Source: CAVVTR01 sp963751245 (GTDB lineage Bacteria > Acidobacteriota > Thermoanaerobaculia > Thermoanaerobaculales > Thermoanaerobaculaceae). From it: a stretch of 64,000 nt of DNA. Location: assembly GCA_963751245.1 (NCBI GenBank), contig CAVVTR010000006.1:62001-126000 (forward strand), in the 5' to 3' direction. Both the position numbers and the translations under genes were made by a program. The notes below the pieces were generated by a model. It was given only the letters and a program-made list of their open reading frames with translations. It did no database searches and was not told the DNA's origin. Of the stretch, positions 8,265 to 18,652 are shown piece after piece; the first letter of the stretch is position 1, and every line of letters begins with the position of its first letter.

Positions 8265-10382
8265 GTGACCGAAGCGAAGTGGATCGAACGGTGGGACGAG
8301 TGTGTCGCGGACGGCGACAACTCGGCGATCGAGGAGTTCTGGCTCAAGCGGCTCGAGAGCGGCGTGGGAGAGGACGTGCCGGCGGCTCTCGAGGCGCTGC
8401 GGCGGCTGCGTTCGGCGGGGAAGAAGACGCTGGCGGCGACGCTCCTGGAGCTGGCCGAGGCCCAGGCCGAGGACGACGGCGACGCCGTGGCGCGCAAGGG
8501 GTTCGCGAGGGATCTGCTGCGTCTCGGCATCGGCGACCAGCAGGCCCACCGGGCGGCCCTCGAGGAGTGCGTGCGGGCGATCTGGGCGGACCGGCCGTCC
8601 CTCAAGGCCCTGCTGGCGCACTTCTCGCTGGCGACGGCGAAGAAGCCCGTCGAGGCGCTGGACGCTCTGGAGACGTGGCTGCGCTTCGACGTGGGCGAGG
8701 TCGTGGCCATGACCGGGCGCGGCCCGGGCCGGGTGGCCGAGGCCAACCCCAGGCTCGGCGTCCTCAGGGTGGACTTCGAGAAGCAGAAGCGGGTCCCGGT
8801 GCCCATCGACGCCGCGCAGAAGTACCTGACGCCTCTGCCCGAGGGGCACTTCCTGCGGCGGCGCCTGGAGGATCCGGCGGCCCTCGTCCGCCAGGCGGCG
8901 GAGGACCCGGCAGCAACGCTGCAGCAGGTGCTGGAGAGCGCGGGCGGCCCCCTGGGCGTGCCCGAGATCAAGGCGATGACGGAGGGGATCGTCCGGGCGG
9001 AGGACTGGACCTCGTGGTGGACCCGGGCGCGCAAGCACCCGCGGCTGCTGGCGAGCGGCAAGGGCACCAGGGTCCAGTACCGGCTCGCCCTCGCCGAGGG
9101 TGGGCAGGAGGTCGCCGACGAGATCCTGCGCGAGTTCGAGGCCGCGCGGCTCCCCGAGAAGGTGGCGCTCGCCCGCCGTCAGGGCGGCAAGAACCGCGAG
9201 CTCGGGCTGGCGATGGCGGCGGTCCTGGTCGCCGACGCACCCGAGCACACCCGCCAGCCCGCGGTGGCCTGGGAGGCGGTGATGCTGGCGGGGCGGCTCG
9301 GATGCGAGGCGGAGACCGTCGAGGCCGCGCAGGGCAGGCTCGTAGCGGCAGCCGGCCCCGAGGGCCTGCTCGGGGCGGTGGGGGACGCGGGACAGCGCGT
9401 GGCGCTGCTGGAGTTCCTCAAGGGCCACCTGGGGGAGGCGTGGCCGGGCATCTTCGCGGCACGCCTGGAGTCGGAGAGCCACCCGCGCGTGCTCGAGACC
9501 CTGGCGTCCGCGCTGGTCGCCGCGGGCGACGGGGCGCGCGTGGAGGCGTTCCTGGACCAGGTGATCCTGCAGCCCCAGCACTACCCGGAGGCGATGGTGT
9601 GGGCGTCGGAGGGGGGGCACGGCGACGCGGTGGCCGCTCTCCTGGAGCCCCGGCTCACCGGAGCGCTGCTGGTCCGGCTGGTGGACCTGGCCGAACGAAC
9701 CGAGTTCGCCGGGCTGAAGGGGCGGCTCAAGGAGGTTCTCTCCGCGCGGGGCGCTGCGGGGCGCATCGTTCAGGAGAGGCTCTCCCCGGAGCAGGGGCGG
9801 CGGTTGCTGCAGATCCTGGAGCGCCCCGGCGACATGGTGGAGGAGCGCTCCTGGGTGCGACGCTCGGTGACGGCGAGGTTCCCGGAGCTCCGGGAACGCC
9901 GAGGGGAGGCGCCCCTGCCGGCGCTGGCGGGGACCGTGACGCGGTTGCAGGAAGAGCTGCAGCGCCTGCTCGAGAAGGAGATCCCCGACACCCTGAGGGC
10001 GATCCAGGTCGCCCGGGAGCACGGCGACCTGCGGGAGAACTTCGAGTACCACGCGGCACGGGCGCGCCAGGAGTACCTGTCGGCACGGGCCGCGGAGCTG
10101 CAGGCCGACCTCGCCCGCGTGCAGGTGATCGATCCGGCGCTCATCGACGCGAGCGTGGTGCGGATCGGGACCGTGGCGTGCCTCGAACCCGTGGATGGGG
10201 GGGACGTCCGGCGGGTGGCCGTGCTGGGTCCGTACGAGGCGGACGCGGAGCGGGACGTGCTGTCCCTGGAATCCGAGGCGGCGCAGGCGCTCCTCGAGCA
10301 CGCTCCGGGCGACAGGGTCGAGTTCGACGGCAGGGCCTGGAAGGTCGCCGCCATCGATCACTACGAGGGCGGGATGGGCTGA
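8265..10382 (+). CDS. greA: Long GreA-type transcript cleavage factor with a ~545-residue helical N-terminal extension
   Basis: 705 residues, whereas ordinary GreA is ~158. Residues ~550-620 form the GreA coiled coil, with the tip motif GDLRENFEYHAA whose acidic residues normally reach into the RNA polymerase secondary channel. Residues ~630-700 are the FKBP-like C-terminal domain (SVVRIGTVACLEP ... GDRVEFDGRAWKVAAID). The first ~545 residues are Leu/Ala/Glu-rich and look like an alpha-solenoid of short helical repeats with unknown role. Chlamydial GreA is known to be similarly extended. The start is GTG with GGGGAGG upstream. Promotion of RNA cleavage in stalled polymerase is inferred from the conserved tip; the solenoid probably binds another partner. 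Confidence 0.85.
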   Translation: MTEAKWIERWDECVADGDNSAIEEFWLKRLESGVGEDVPAALEALRRLRSAGKKTLAATLLELAEAQAEDDGDAVARKGFARDLLRLGIGDQQAHRAALEECVRAIWADRPSLKALLAHFSLATAKKPVEALDALETWLRFDVGEVVAMTGRGPGRVAEANPRLGVLRVDFEKQKRVPVPIDAAQKYLTPLPEGHFLRRRLEDPAALVRQAAEDPAATLQQVLESAGGPLGVPEIKAMTEGIVRAEDWTSWWTRARKHPRLLASGKGTRVQYRLALAEGGQEVADEILREFEAARLPEKVALARRQGGKNRELGLAMAAVLVADAPEHTRQPAVAWEAVMLAGRLGCEAETVEAAQGRLVAAAGPEGLLGAVGDAGQRVALLEFLKGHLGEAWPGIFAARLESESHPRVLETLASALVAAGDGARVEAFLDQVILQPQHYPEAMVWASEGGHGDAVAALLEPRLTGALLVRLVDLAERTEFAGLKGRLKEVLSARGAAGRIVQERLSPEQGRRLLQILERPGDMVEERSWVRRSVTARFPELRERRGEAPLPALAGTVTRLQEELQRLLEKEIPDTLRAIQVAREHGDLRENFEYHAARARQEYLSARAAELQADLARVQVIDPALIDASVVRIGTVACLEPVDGGDVRRVAVLGPYEADAERDVLSLESEAAQALLEHAPGDRVEFDGRAWKVAAIDHYEGGMG

Positions 10383-10468
10383 GCCCCTGCCGCCGTGGCC
10401 CCTTCGGCCGGCTGCCCCGCCGGACGGAGAGGTGGCCGAACTCCGTCACGGTAGCGTAAGATGGGGGC

Positions 10469-10582
10469 ATGTTCGAGGACATTGGCGACACGTTCGAGGG
10501 TGTCACCGTCTTTGAAGGGTGGACGGGGCGACGTCGCTTGACCGGCGGGGCTTCGTTGAATAAGATTCCGTCTCATGAATAA
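10469..10582 (+). other. Candidate 37-codon leaderless ORF upstream of actA
   Basis: An ATG at 10469 lies 6 bp after TAAGAT (10457-10462) and opens a 37-codon frame (begins MFEDIGDTFEGVTVFEGW) that ends with TAA at 10580-10582, inside the beginning of actA (ATG 10575). The ORF contains the actA promoter. It may be a coupled leader peptide or chance; there is no homology I recognise. Confidence 0.25.
10538..10566 (+). promoter_or_regulatory. Promoter of the act operon, apparently leaderless
   Basis: TTGACC (10538-10543), a 17 bp spacer and TAAGAT (10561-10566) end 8 bp before the actA ATG at 10575. The predicted transcription start coincides with the A of the ATG, and no Shine-Dalgarno precedes it. 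Confidence 0.65.
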
Positions 10583-11243
10583 TCCGGGCAGTGGCGGGAA
10601 GTTCGTGTTCCCGGCCTGGACCACCTCGCTGCGGCCCATGCTCGCCGTCGCCCTGGTGGTGGTGCCGACGTACCTGGTCGTACTCGCGGCGTACGGCGGC
10701 TCTCCGAGGACCACAAACGTGGGCTACCGGCCGGCGCAGCCGGTGCCCTACAGCCACGCGCTCCACGTGGGGCAGCTGGGCATGGACTGCCGCTACTGTC
10801 ACACCACCGTGGAGCAGGCGGGCTGGGCGGCGATCCCCCCGACGCAGACCTGCATGAACTGCCACGCCAAGATCCGCACCACCAGCCCCAAGCTGCTGGC
10901 GGTACGGGAAAGCTATGCGACCGGCATGCCGATCCCCTGGGTCCGCGTCCACCACCTGCCCGACTTCGTCTACTTCGACCACAGCGCCCACGTGCGGCGC
11001 GGGGTGGGCTGCGTGGAGTGCCACGGCCGGGTTGACACCATGGAGGTCGTCCGGCAGGTCAACACGCTCGCCATGGGCTGGTGCCTGGGGTGCCACCGCG
11101 ACCCCGACGCCCACCTGAGGCCGGCGGAGCTGGTGACGAAGATGGACTGGGCGCCGCCCGGCGACCCGGCGGCCTACGGACGCCGTCTCAGGGAGGCCCG
11201 GGGCATCGCCCCGTCGACGGACTGCTGGACCTGTCATCGGTAG
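10575..11243 (+). CDS. actA: Alternative complex III subunit ActA, pentahaem cytochrome c
   Basis: First gene of a six-subunit quinol:electron-acceptor oxidoreductase. 222 residues: a short cytoplasmic start, one membrane segment (~residues 20-42) and a periplasmic part with five CXXCH sites: CRYCH (~72), CMNCH (~93), CVECH (~146), CLGCH (~171) and CWTCH (~217). This matches the pentahaem ActA that relays electrons out of ACIII. The start is taken at 10575 because the membrane anchor follows directly and the promoter ends 8 bp upstream. Confidence 0.93.
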   Translation: MNNPGSGGKFVFPAWTTSLRPMLAVALVVVPTYLVVLAAYGGSPRTTNVGYRPAQPVPYSHALHVGQLGMDCRYCHTTVEQAGWAAIPPTQTCMNCHAKIRTTSPKLLAVRESYATGMPIPWVRVHHLPDFVYFDHSAHVRRGVGCVECHGRVDTMEVVRQVNTLAMGWCLGCHRDPDAHLRPAELVTKMDWAPPGDPAAYGRRLREARGIAPSTDCWTCHR

Positions 11244-11258
11244 ACGAGGGAGGGAGCG

Positions 11259-14257
11259 TTGGGGAAAGCCTACTGGCGCAGCCTTGACGAGCTCGCGGAC
11301 ACGCCCGGGTTCAGGCGGTTCGTGGAGAGCGAGTTCCCGGGACTGGCCGGGGAGATGGCGGCGCCGGCCTCCCGGCGCAGCTTCCTCAAGATCATGGGGG
11401 CTTCTCTGGCCATGGCCGGGATGGCCTCGTGCCGGTGGCCGCGAGAGGCCATCCTGCCGTTCGCCAACCGCCCCGAGGGACGGATCCCCGGTGTCCCCTC
11501 GTCCTTCGCCACGGCGATGGATCTCGGGGGAGGGGCGCTGGGCCTGGTGGTGAAGAGCTACGACGGCCGCCCGGTCAAGGTCGAGGGCAACCCGGACCAC
11601 CCGGAGACGCTGGGCGCGGCCAGCGTGTTCGCCCAGGCGGCGGTGCTCGAGCTCTACGACCCGGCGCGGAGCCGCTCTCCGGTGCAGCGCAGCGCCGGGC
11701 AGGCGCTCAAGCCGGGCTGGGACGCCTTCTCGGCCTTCGTGGCGGAGCACTTCTCGGAGCTCAAGGCCAGCGGGGGCGAAGGCCTTGCGGTGCTCGCCGG
11801 GACCTCGAGCTCGCTGTCCGTCGCGTTCGGGCGCCGGCGGCTGCTCGAGGTCTTCCCCGCGGCGCGCTGGTATGAATACGAGCCGTTGAGCCGCGACGCC
11901 GAGCGGGCCGGCAGCGAGCTGGCCTTCGGGTCGCCCCACCGCTCCCACCTCCATCCCGGCCGGGCCGCCGTCATCGTGACCCTCGACGCGGACATCCTGT
12001 CCGGGCACCCGGCGGCGCTGCGCGTGGCCCGGGAGCTCGCGGCGGGACGGCGAGGCGCGGACGGCGTCATGAACCGCCTCTACGCCGCGGAGGGGCTCCT
12101 GAGCCTCACCGGGGCCGTCGCGGATCACCGCCTGGCGCTGCCCCCGGGCCGGATCGGCGGGACGGCGCTTCGCCTGGCCGTGGCGCTGCGGGACAGGGGC
12201 GTCGAGGTGGCCGGCCTCCGGGGCGTGACAGCGACGCCGCCGGAGGGCGCCGAGGCCCGGTTCGTGGCGGCCGCCGCCGCGGACCTCGCGAAGGCCGGCG
12301 GGAGGGGAGTGGTGGTGGCCGGCCCGGGGCAGCCCGCGGAGGTCCACGTCCTGGCCCTCGCCATCAACGCGGCGCTGGGGAGCGTCGGTACCACCGTGAC
12401 GCTGAGCCGCGAGGAGGACGCCTCCCGGCCGCCGCACATGGAGGCGATCGGATCGCTCGCCGGCGAGCTCGGGGCGGGGAGGGTGCAGACGCTGCTGATC
12501 CTCGGGGGCAACCCGGTCTACGACGCGCCGGCCGACGTCGGGTTCGCTGCGGCGCTGGCGGGGTGCCCGACGGCCGTCCACCTCTCCCTCTACGACGACG
12601 AGACCTCCCGGAAGTGCCAGTGGCACGTGCCGCAGGCCCACTTCCTGGAGTCCTGGGGTGACGCGCGCGCGTGGGACGGGACGGTGAGCGTGGTGCAGCC
12701 GCTCATCGAGCCGCTCTACGGCGGGCGGACGGCGGCGGAGCTGCTGGCGCTCGCGGCGGAGGGGACGCCCGCGGCAGCGTACGGGCTGGCCCGGCGGGCC
12801 CTGGCCGACCTCACCGGCAGTACCGGCTTCGAGACGGCCTGGAAGAGGGCGCTGTCGGAGGGTGTGGTGGAGGGCACCGCCTACCCGAAGGTCACACCGG
12901 TGCCGAGGGCCGAGGCGGTGGGCGCCGCCGCGGCGGCCCTCCGTGATGCGGTGGGCGCGCAGGGGCCGGGGCTCGAGCTGGTGTTCGTCGGCGACAGCGC
13001 CGTCCACGACGGACGCTTCGCCAACAACGCGTGGCTGCAGGAGCTGCCCGACCCCGTGACCAAGCTGACCTGGGACAACGCGGCGCTGCTCTCGCCGGCG
13101 ACCGCGAGGGCCGCCGGCGTGCGTCACGGCGACCTGGTGCGCGTGGAGGCGGGAGGTCGTTCCCTCGAGATGGCCGTCTACGTCGTGCCCGGACAGGCCG
13201 ACGGCACGGTGGGGGCGGCCCTTGGTTACGGCCGCACCGCGGGCGGGCCCGTCGCCGACGGGGCCGGGTTCGACACGTACCGCCTGCGCACGACGGCGGG
13301 GCCCTACCACGCGCCGGGGGCGTCGCTCACCCCCACCGGTGCCCGGTACCTGCTGGCGACGACCCAGGACCATCACGCCATCGACACCGTGGGGCTGGAG
13401 GAGCGGGGCCACCGGATCGGCGCGCTGGTCCGCGAGGGCACCCTGGCCGAGTTCCTGGCGGACCCGCGCTTCGCGGCGGCGGAGGAAGAGGAACGGAAGG
13501 CGAGGCGGGAGCCGCTGTGGACGCCGATCGAGTTCACCGGCGAGCACCAGTGGGGGATGGCCATCGACCTGGCGGCCTGCGTCGGCTGCAACGCCTGCAT
13601 GGTGGCGTGCCAGGCCGAGAACAACGTCGCCGTCGTCGGCAAGCGCCAGGTGGCCAACGGGCGGGAGATGCACTGGATCCGCGTGGACCGCTACTTCAGT
13701 GGTGACGAGGAGGCGCCCCGGCTCGTGTTCCAGCCCGTGACATGCCAGCAGTGCGAGAACGCCCCCTGCGAGTCGGTGTGCCCCGTGGCGGCCACCGTGC
13801 ACAGCGAGGAAGGCCTCAACCAGATGGTCTACAACCGCTGCGTGGGCACGCGCTACTGCTCCAACAACTGCCCCTACAAGGTGCGCCGGTTCAACTTCTT
13901 CAACTACGTGCGCAACGTTCCCGAGGTGACCAGGATGCACTTCAACCCGGAGGTGACGGTGCGCAGCCGGGGAGTGATGGAGAAGTGCAGCTTCTGCATC
14001 CAGCGAATCGAGCTCGCGAAGATCAGGGCGCGCAACGACCAGCGTCCGCTCCGTGACGGTGAGATCGTCCCGGCCTGCGCGCAGACCTGCCCCACCAGGG
14101 CCATCGTGTTCGGCGACCTCAGGGATGCGTCGAGCCGTGTCTCCGCGCAGCACCGCGATCCGCGGGCCTACGGCCTCCTCGCGGAGGTCTTCACGAAGCC
14201 GCGCAACGTCTATCTGGCCAGGCTTCGCAACCCCTCCGGGGGGACCGAGGAGGGACG

Positions 14258-14261
<4 letters not shown>
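11259..14261 (+). CDS. actB: Alternative complex III subunit ActB, molybdopterin-oxidoreductase-like/Fe-S fusion with Tat signal
   Basis: 1000 residues from TTG (11259) preceded by GGGAGGGAG. A Tat motif SRRSFLK at residues 38-44 targets the protein to the periplasm. Residues ~60-720 resemble a molybdopterin oxidoreductase but, as in known ActB, probably bind no Mo cofactor. Residues ~765-960 are an NrfC-like ferredoxin domain with cysteine clusters CVGCNACMVAC, CQQCENAPCESVC, CVGTRYCSNNC, CSFC and CAQTC, enough for three [4Fe-4S] and one [3Fe-4S] centres. The fusion of both halves in one chain is diagnostic for ActB. Its stop overlaps the actC start (ATGA). Confidence 0.94.
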
Positions 14262-15717
<1,456 letters not shown>

Positions 15718-15721
<4 letters not shown>

Positions 15722-16290
15722 GCGACGCACCCCAGACTGCGGTCCCGGCCGGAGCCGGGACCGGACGCCTCTACGGTGTCCTGGCGGAGTTCGCGACGGC
15801 GGAGGCGGTCCTCGCCGCCGCGGCCCAGGTCCGCGACGCTGGCTTCACCCGCTTCGACGTGTACTCGCCGATCCCCATCCACGGGCTGGACGAGGCCATG
15901 GGCATCCGGGCCACGCGGCTGCCATGGGTGGTCCTGGGCGGTGGGGCGACGGGGGCGGCGGTGGCGCTGCTGCTGCAGTGGTGGACCAACGCCGTCAACT
16001 ACCCCTTCATCATCTCGGCCAAGCCGCTGTTCGGGCTTCCCGCCAACATCCCCGTGACCTTCGAGCTGACGGTCCTGTTCGCCGCCCTCGGCGCGTTCTT
16101 CGGGATGCTGGTGGCCAACCGCCTTCCCGAGCTCTACCACCCGTTCTTCAAGGTCCCTCGCTTCCGGCGGGTCACCACCGACACGTTCTTCATCGGCATC
16201 GAGGCCGCCGACCCTCGCTTCGACCTCGAGGAGACGCGGGCGATGCTGGAGGAGGCCGGGGGCCGCGGCATCGTCGCGGTGGAGGCCTGA
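15718..16290 (+). CDS. actD: Alternative complex III subunit ActD (DUF3341)
   Basis: 190 residues. A soluble start (RLYGVLAEFATAEAVLAAA) leads to two membrane helices (~residues 65-90 and 115-140) and a cytoplasmic end with TDTFFIGIEAADPRFD. This is the DUF3341 pattern of ActD, a membrane subunit without cofactors that packs beside ActC/ActF. It begins ATGA-overlapped with actC and ends 4 bp before actE. Confidence 0.92.
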
Positions 16291-16294
16291 GACC

Positions 16295-16939
16295 ATGCCG
16301 CGCTGGATCGCCTACACAGCCATCGTCGCCGCCGTCCTGGCGCTGGTGCCCCTCGCGCTCATCGCGCGGGCCAGGGCGGTGACCTCGACGAGACCGCGGG
16401 TCCACATGATCTTCGACATGGCCCTGCAGCCGAAGTTCAAGCCCCAGTCGCCGAACCCGCTCTTCGCGGACGGACGCGCCATGCGGCCGCCGGTCCCGGG
16501 GACGGTGGCGTACGGGTCACTTCCCGCCGACACGCCGGAGAGCACCGGACGAGCCGCGGACGGCTCCTGGCTCACGGCGTTCCCGGTCCCGGTGACGGCG
16601 GAGCTGATGCGCCGGGGGAGGGAGCGGTACGACGTGTTCTGCTCGCCGTGCCACGGTTTGGCGGGGTACGGCGACGGCATGGTCGCGAAGCGCGCCGACC
16701 GGCTGCAGGAGGGGACCTGGACGCCACCTTCGTCGTACCACACGGACCTCGTCAGGCAGCGTTCGGTGGGACACCTCTTCAACACCATCAGCAACGGGAT
16801 CCGGAACATGCCGGCGTACGGACCCCAGATCGACGTCCGGGACCGGTGGGCCATCGTGGCGTACGTGCGGGCGCTGCAGCTCAGTCAGCACGCCACGGTG
16901 GGCGACGTGCCGCCGGAGGCCCGGGGGCAGCTGCGATAG
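16295..16939 (+). CDS. actE: Alternative complex III subunit ActE, monohaem cytochrome c
   Basis: 214 residues: an N-terminal membrane anchor (~residues 6-26) and a class I cytochrome c domain with CSPCH (~115-119) and the distal Met in NMPAYGP (~170). The spacing DRWAIVAYVRALQ at the end is the usual C-terminal helix. ActE is the likely exit haem to the downstream oxidase. It lies between actD and actF as in most act operons. Confidence 0.92.
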   Translation: MPRWIAYTAIVAAVLALVPLALIARARAVTSTRPRVHMIFDMALQPKFKPQSPNPLFADGRAMRPPVPGTVAYGSLPADTPESTGRAADGSWLTAFPVPVTAELMRRGRERYDVFCSPCHGLAGYGDGMVAKRADRLQEGTWTPPSSYHTDLVRQRSVGHLFNTISNGIRNMPAYGPQIDVRDRWAIVAYVRALQLSQHATVGDVPPEARGQLR

Positions 16940-16951
16940 CGTGGGGGCAGA

Positions 16952-18157
16952 ATGCTGACGCCGCTTGACATCACACAGGAGCCGAGGAGGCTCGGACCGC
17001 TCGGCGGACGGCTGCGCACGACCGGGTGGGTGCTGCTCCTCGCGGGGGGTGCCGGCGCGGGTGCGCTGGGTGTCGCGGCGGGGGATGGAGGACGGTCCTT
17101 CTTCTTCGGCTACCTCGTCAACTTCGCCTTCATGCTCAGCCTTGCGCTGGGGGCGCTGTTCTTCGTCATGGTGCAGCACGTCACCCACGCCGGATGGAGC
17201 GTGGTGGTGCGGCGGCTGGCCGAGGGGGTCGCCCAGACCATGCCGCTTCTGGCCGTGCTCTTCCTGCCGCTCCTCCTGGCGCTTCCGAAGCTGTACCGCT
17301 GGGCGGCGGTGGAGGCGGGGGCCGGTGATCCCCTGCTCGCGGGGAAGTCGGCCTACCTCAACGAGCCGTTCTTCGTTGTGCGCTGGGTGGTCTACCTGGG
17401 GATCTGGATCTGGCTCGCCCGCTTCTTCTTCCGGCGTTCGGTGGCCCAGGATTCCAGCGCGGACCCGCGGGAGACGGTGGCGATGCAGCGTGCGAGCGCG
17501 CTGGGGATCGTGCTGTACGCGTTCACGGTGACCTTCGCCTCGATCGACCTGCTCATGTCCCTCGAGCCGGACTGGTACTCGACGATCTTCGGGGTCTACT
17601 ACTTCTCGGGGGCGATGGTCGGGCTCTTCGCGTTGCTGCCGCTCATGGCGTGGTGGCTGCAGCGGGGAGGCGTGCTGACCCGGGCGGTGACGCCGGAGCA
17701 CTACCACGACATGGGCAAGCTGCTCTTCGCCTTCATCGTGTTCTGGGCCTACATCGCGTTTTCGCAGTACATGCTCATGTGGTACGGCAACATCCCTGAG
17801 GAAACGTCGTTCTACCTGCAGCGGCAGACCGGGGGGTGGGGATGGGTCGGGCTCGTCCTGGTGTTCGGGCACTTCCTCGTGCCGTTCGTGGCGCTGCTGT
17901 CGCGCATCCCCAAGCGGCGTTCCGGGGTCCTGGCCGCGGTGTCGGTGTGGATGCTCGCGATGCACTGGGTGGACCTGTACTGGCTGGTGGTGCCCCAGGA
18001 GAGCGCGTCGCTGGCGCTGCCCCTGGTGGACGTGGCGCTGGCGGTGGCGTTCGCGGGGGCCATGACGCTCTGGATCGCGAGGGTGCTGGGAAGCGTCTCG
18101 CTGGTGGCCGAGGGCGATCCCCGGCTCGCCGAGTCGTTGACGTTCGAGAACGCGTAG
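16952..18157 (+). CDS. actF: Alternative complex III subunit ActF, second NrfD-like membrane protein
   Basis: 401 residues with about ten transmembrane segments, a paralogue of ActC. Typical ActF features: a short soluble start (MLTPLDITQEPRRLG), FFFGYLVNFAFMLSLALGALFFVM, the region FIVFWAYIAFSQYMLMWYGNIPEET, and MHWVDLYW near the end. GGGGGCAG lies just before the ATG. In the complex it mirrors ActC but usually does not carry the quinol site; proton conduction is proposed in the literature for this subunit, not proven here. Confidence 0.92.
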   Translation: MLTPLDITQEPRRLGPLGGRLRTTGWVLLLAGGAGAGALGVAAGDGGRSFFFGYLVNFAFMLSLALGALFFVMVQHVTHAGWSVVVRRLAEGVAQTMPLLAVLFLPLLLALPKLYRWAAVEAGAGDPLLAGKSAYLNEPFFVVRWVVYLGIWIWLARFFFRRSVAQDSSADPRETVAMQRASALGIVLYAFTVTFASIDLLMSLEPDWYSTIFGVYYFSGAMVGLFALLPLMAWWLQRGGVLTRAVTPEHYHDMGKLLFAFIVFWAYIAFSQYMLMWYGNIPEETSFYLQRQTGGWGWVGLVLVFGHFLVPFVALLSRIPKRRSGVLAAVSVWMLAMHWVDLYWLVVPQESASLALPLVDVALAVAFAGAMTLWIARVLGSVSLVAEGDPRLAESLTFENA

Positions 18158-18166
18158 GAGGACGGA

Positions 18167-18520
18167 GTGAGCGACGAACGGGAGCCCAACGCGCCTCTGA
18201 CTGTGGTGGCGGGGATCGTCGGCGCCGTGCTGCTCTTCGTGCTCGTCGTCGTGCTGCAGGCGGTCTTCTACCGGGCGGAGCAGGCCGAGGTGGAGCGGAA
18301 GGGGGCGGGGGCCCCCAACGACGAGCTCGCGCAGGTGCGCGCGCAGCAGCAGGAGCTTCTCGAGGGGTACCGGTGGGTGGACGAGAAGCAGGGGCTGGTT
18401 CGCATCCCGATCCAGCAGGCGATGGCGCTGGTGGTGGCGCGCGAGGAGCAGGGCGGGCAGGGGGTGGGCGCGGGTCCGGCTGGCGGGGCTCCGGCACGGT
18501 CCCCGGGGCGCACGCCCTGA
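18167..18520 (+). CDS. Small membrane-anchored protein of the act-cox locus, function unknown
   Basis: 117 residues from GTG (18167), 9 bp after actF. One transmembrane helix (~residues 12-36) is followed by a periplasmic domain with the pattern EGYRWVDEKQGLVRIPIQQAM, then a Gly/Ala/Pro tail. Short proteins with this 'YRWVD..GLVRIPI..AM' pattern are common between ACIII genes and SCO in other phyla, which suggests an assembly or accessory subunit. No cofactor residues (Cys, His pairs) are present. The role is inferred from position only. Confidence 0.75.
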   Translation: MSDEREPNAPLTVVAGIVGAVLLFVLVVVLQAVFYRAEQAEVERKGAGAPNDELAQVRAQQQELLEGYRWVDEKQGLVRIPIQQAMALVVAREEQGGQGVGAGPAGGAPARSPGRTP

Positions 18521-18547
18521 AGTGGAATGGGGCGGGGCGGGCGCGGG

Positions 18548-18572
18548 GTTGACCGGTTCAAGAATGGTCAAC
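18548..18572. repeat. Inverted repeat GTTGACC-N11-GGTCAAC between the act and cox gene groups
   Basis: Perfect 7 bp arms (18548-18554 and 18566-18572) separated by 11 bp, in the 130 bp gap before the SCO gene. The left arm also contains a TTGACC -35-like hexamer. This could be an operator for a dimeric regulator of the oxidase genes. It is not a convincing terminator: the stem is short and has no T-run. Confidence 0.35.
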
Positions 18573-18652
18573 AGAGACCTCTGATCTCGATCACGCAATG
18601 AGAGCTCGAAGTCGCCGGCGGGCGTGGCGCCGCCGGTCCGGAGGGCAGGGGG

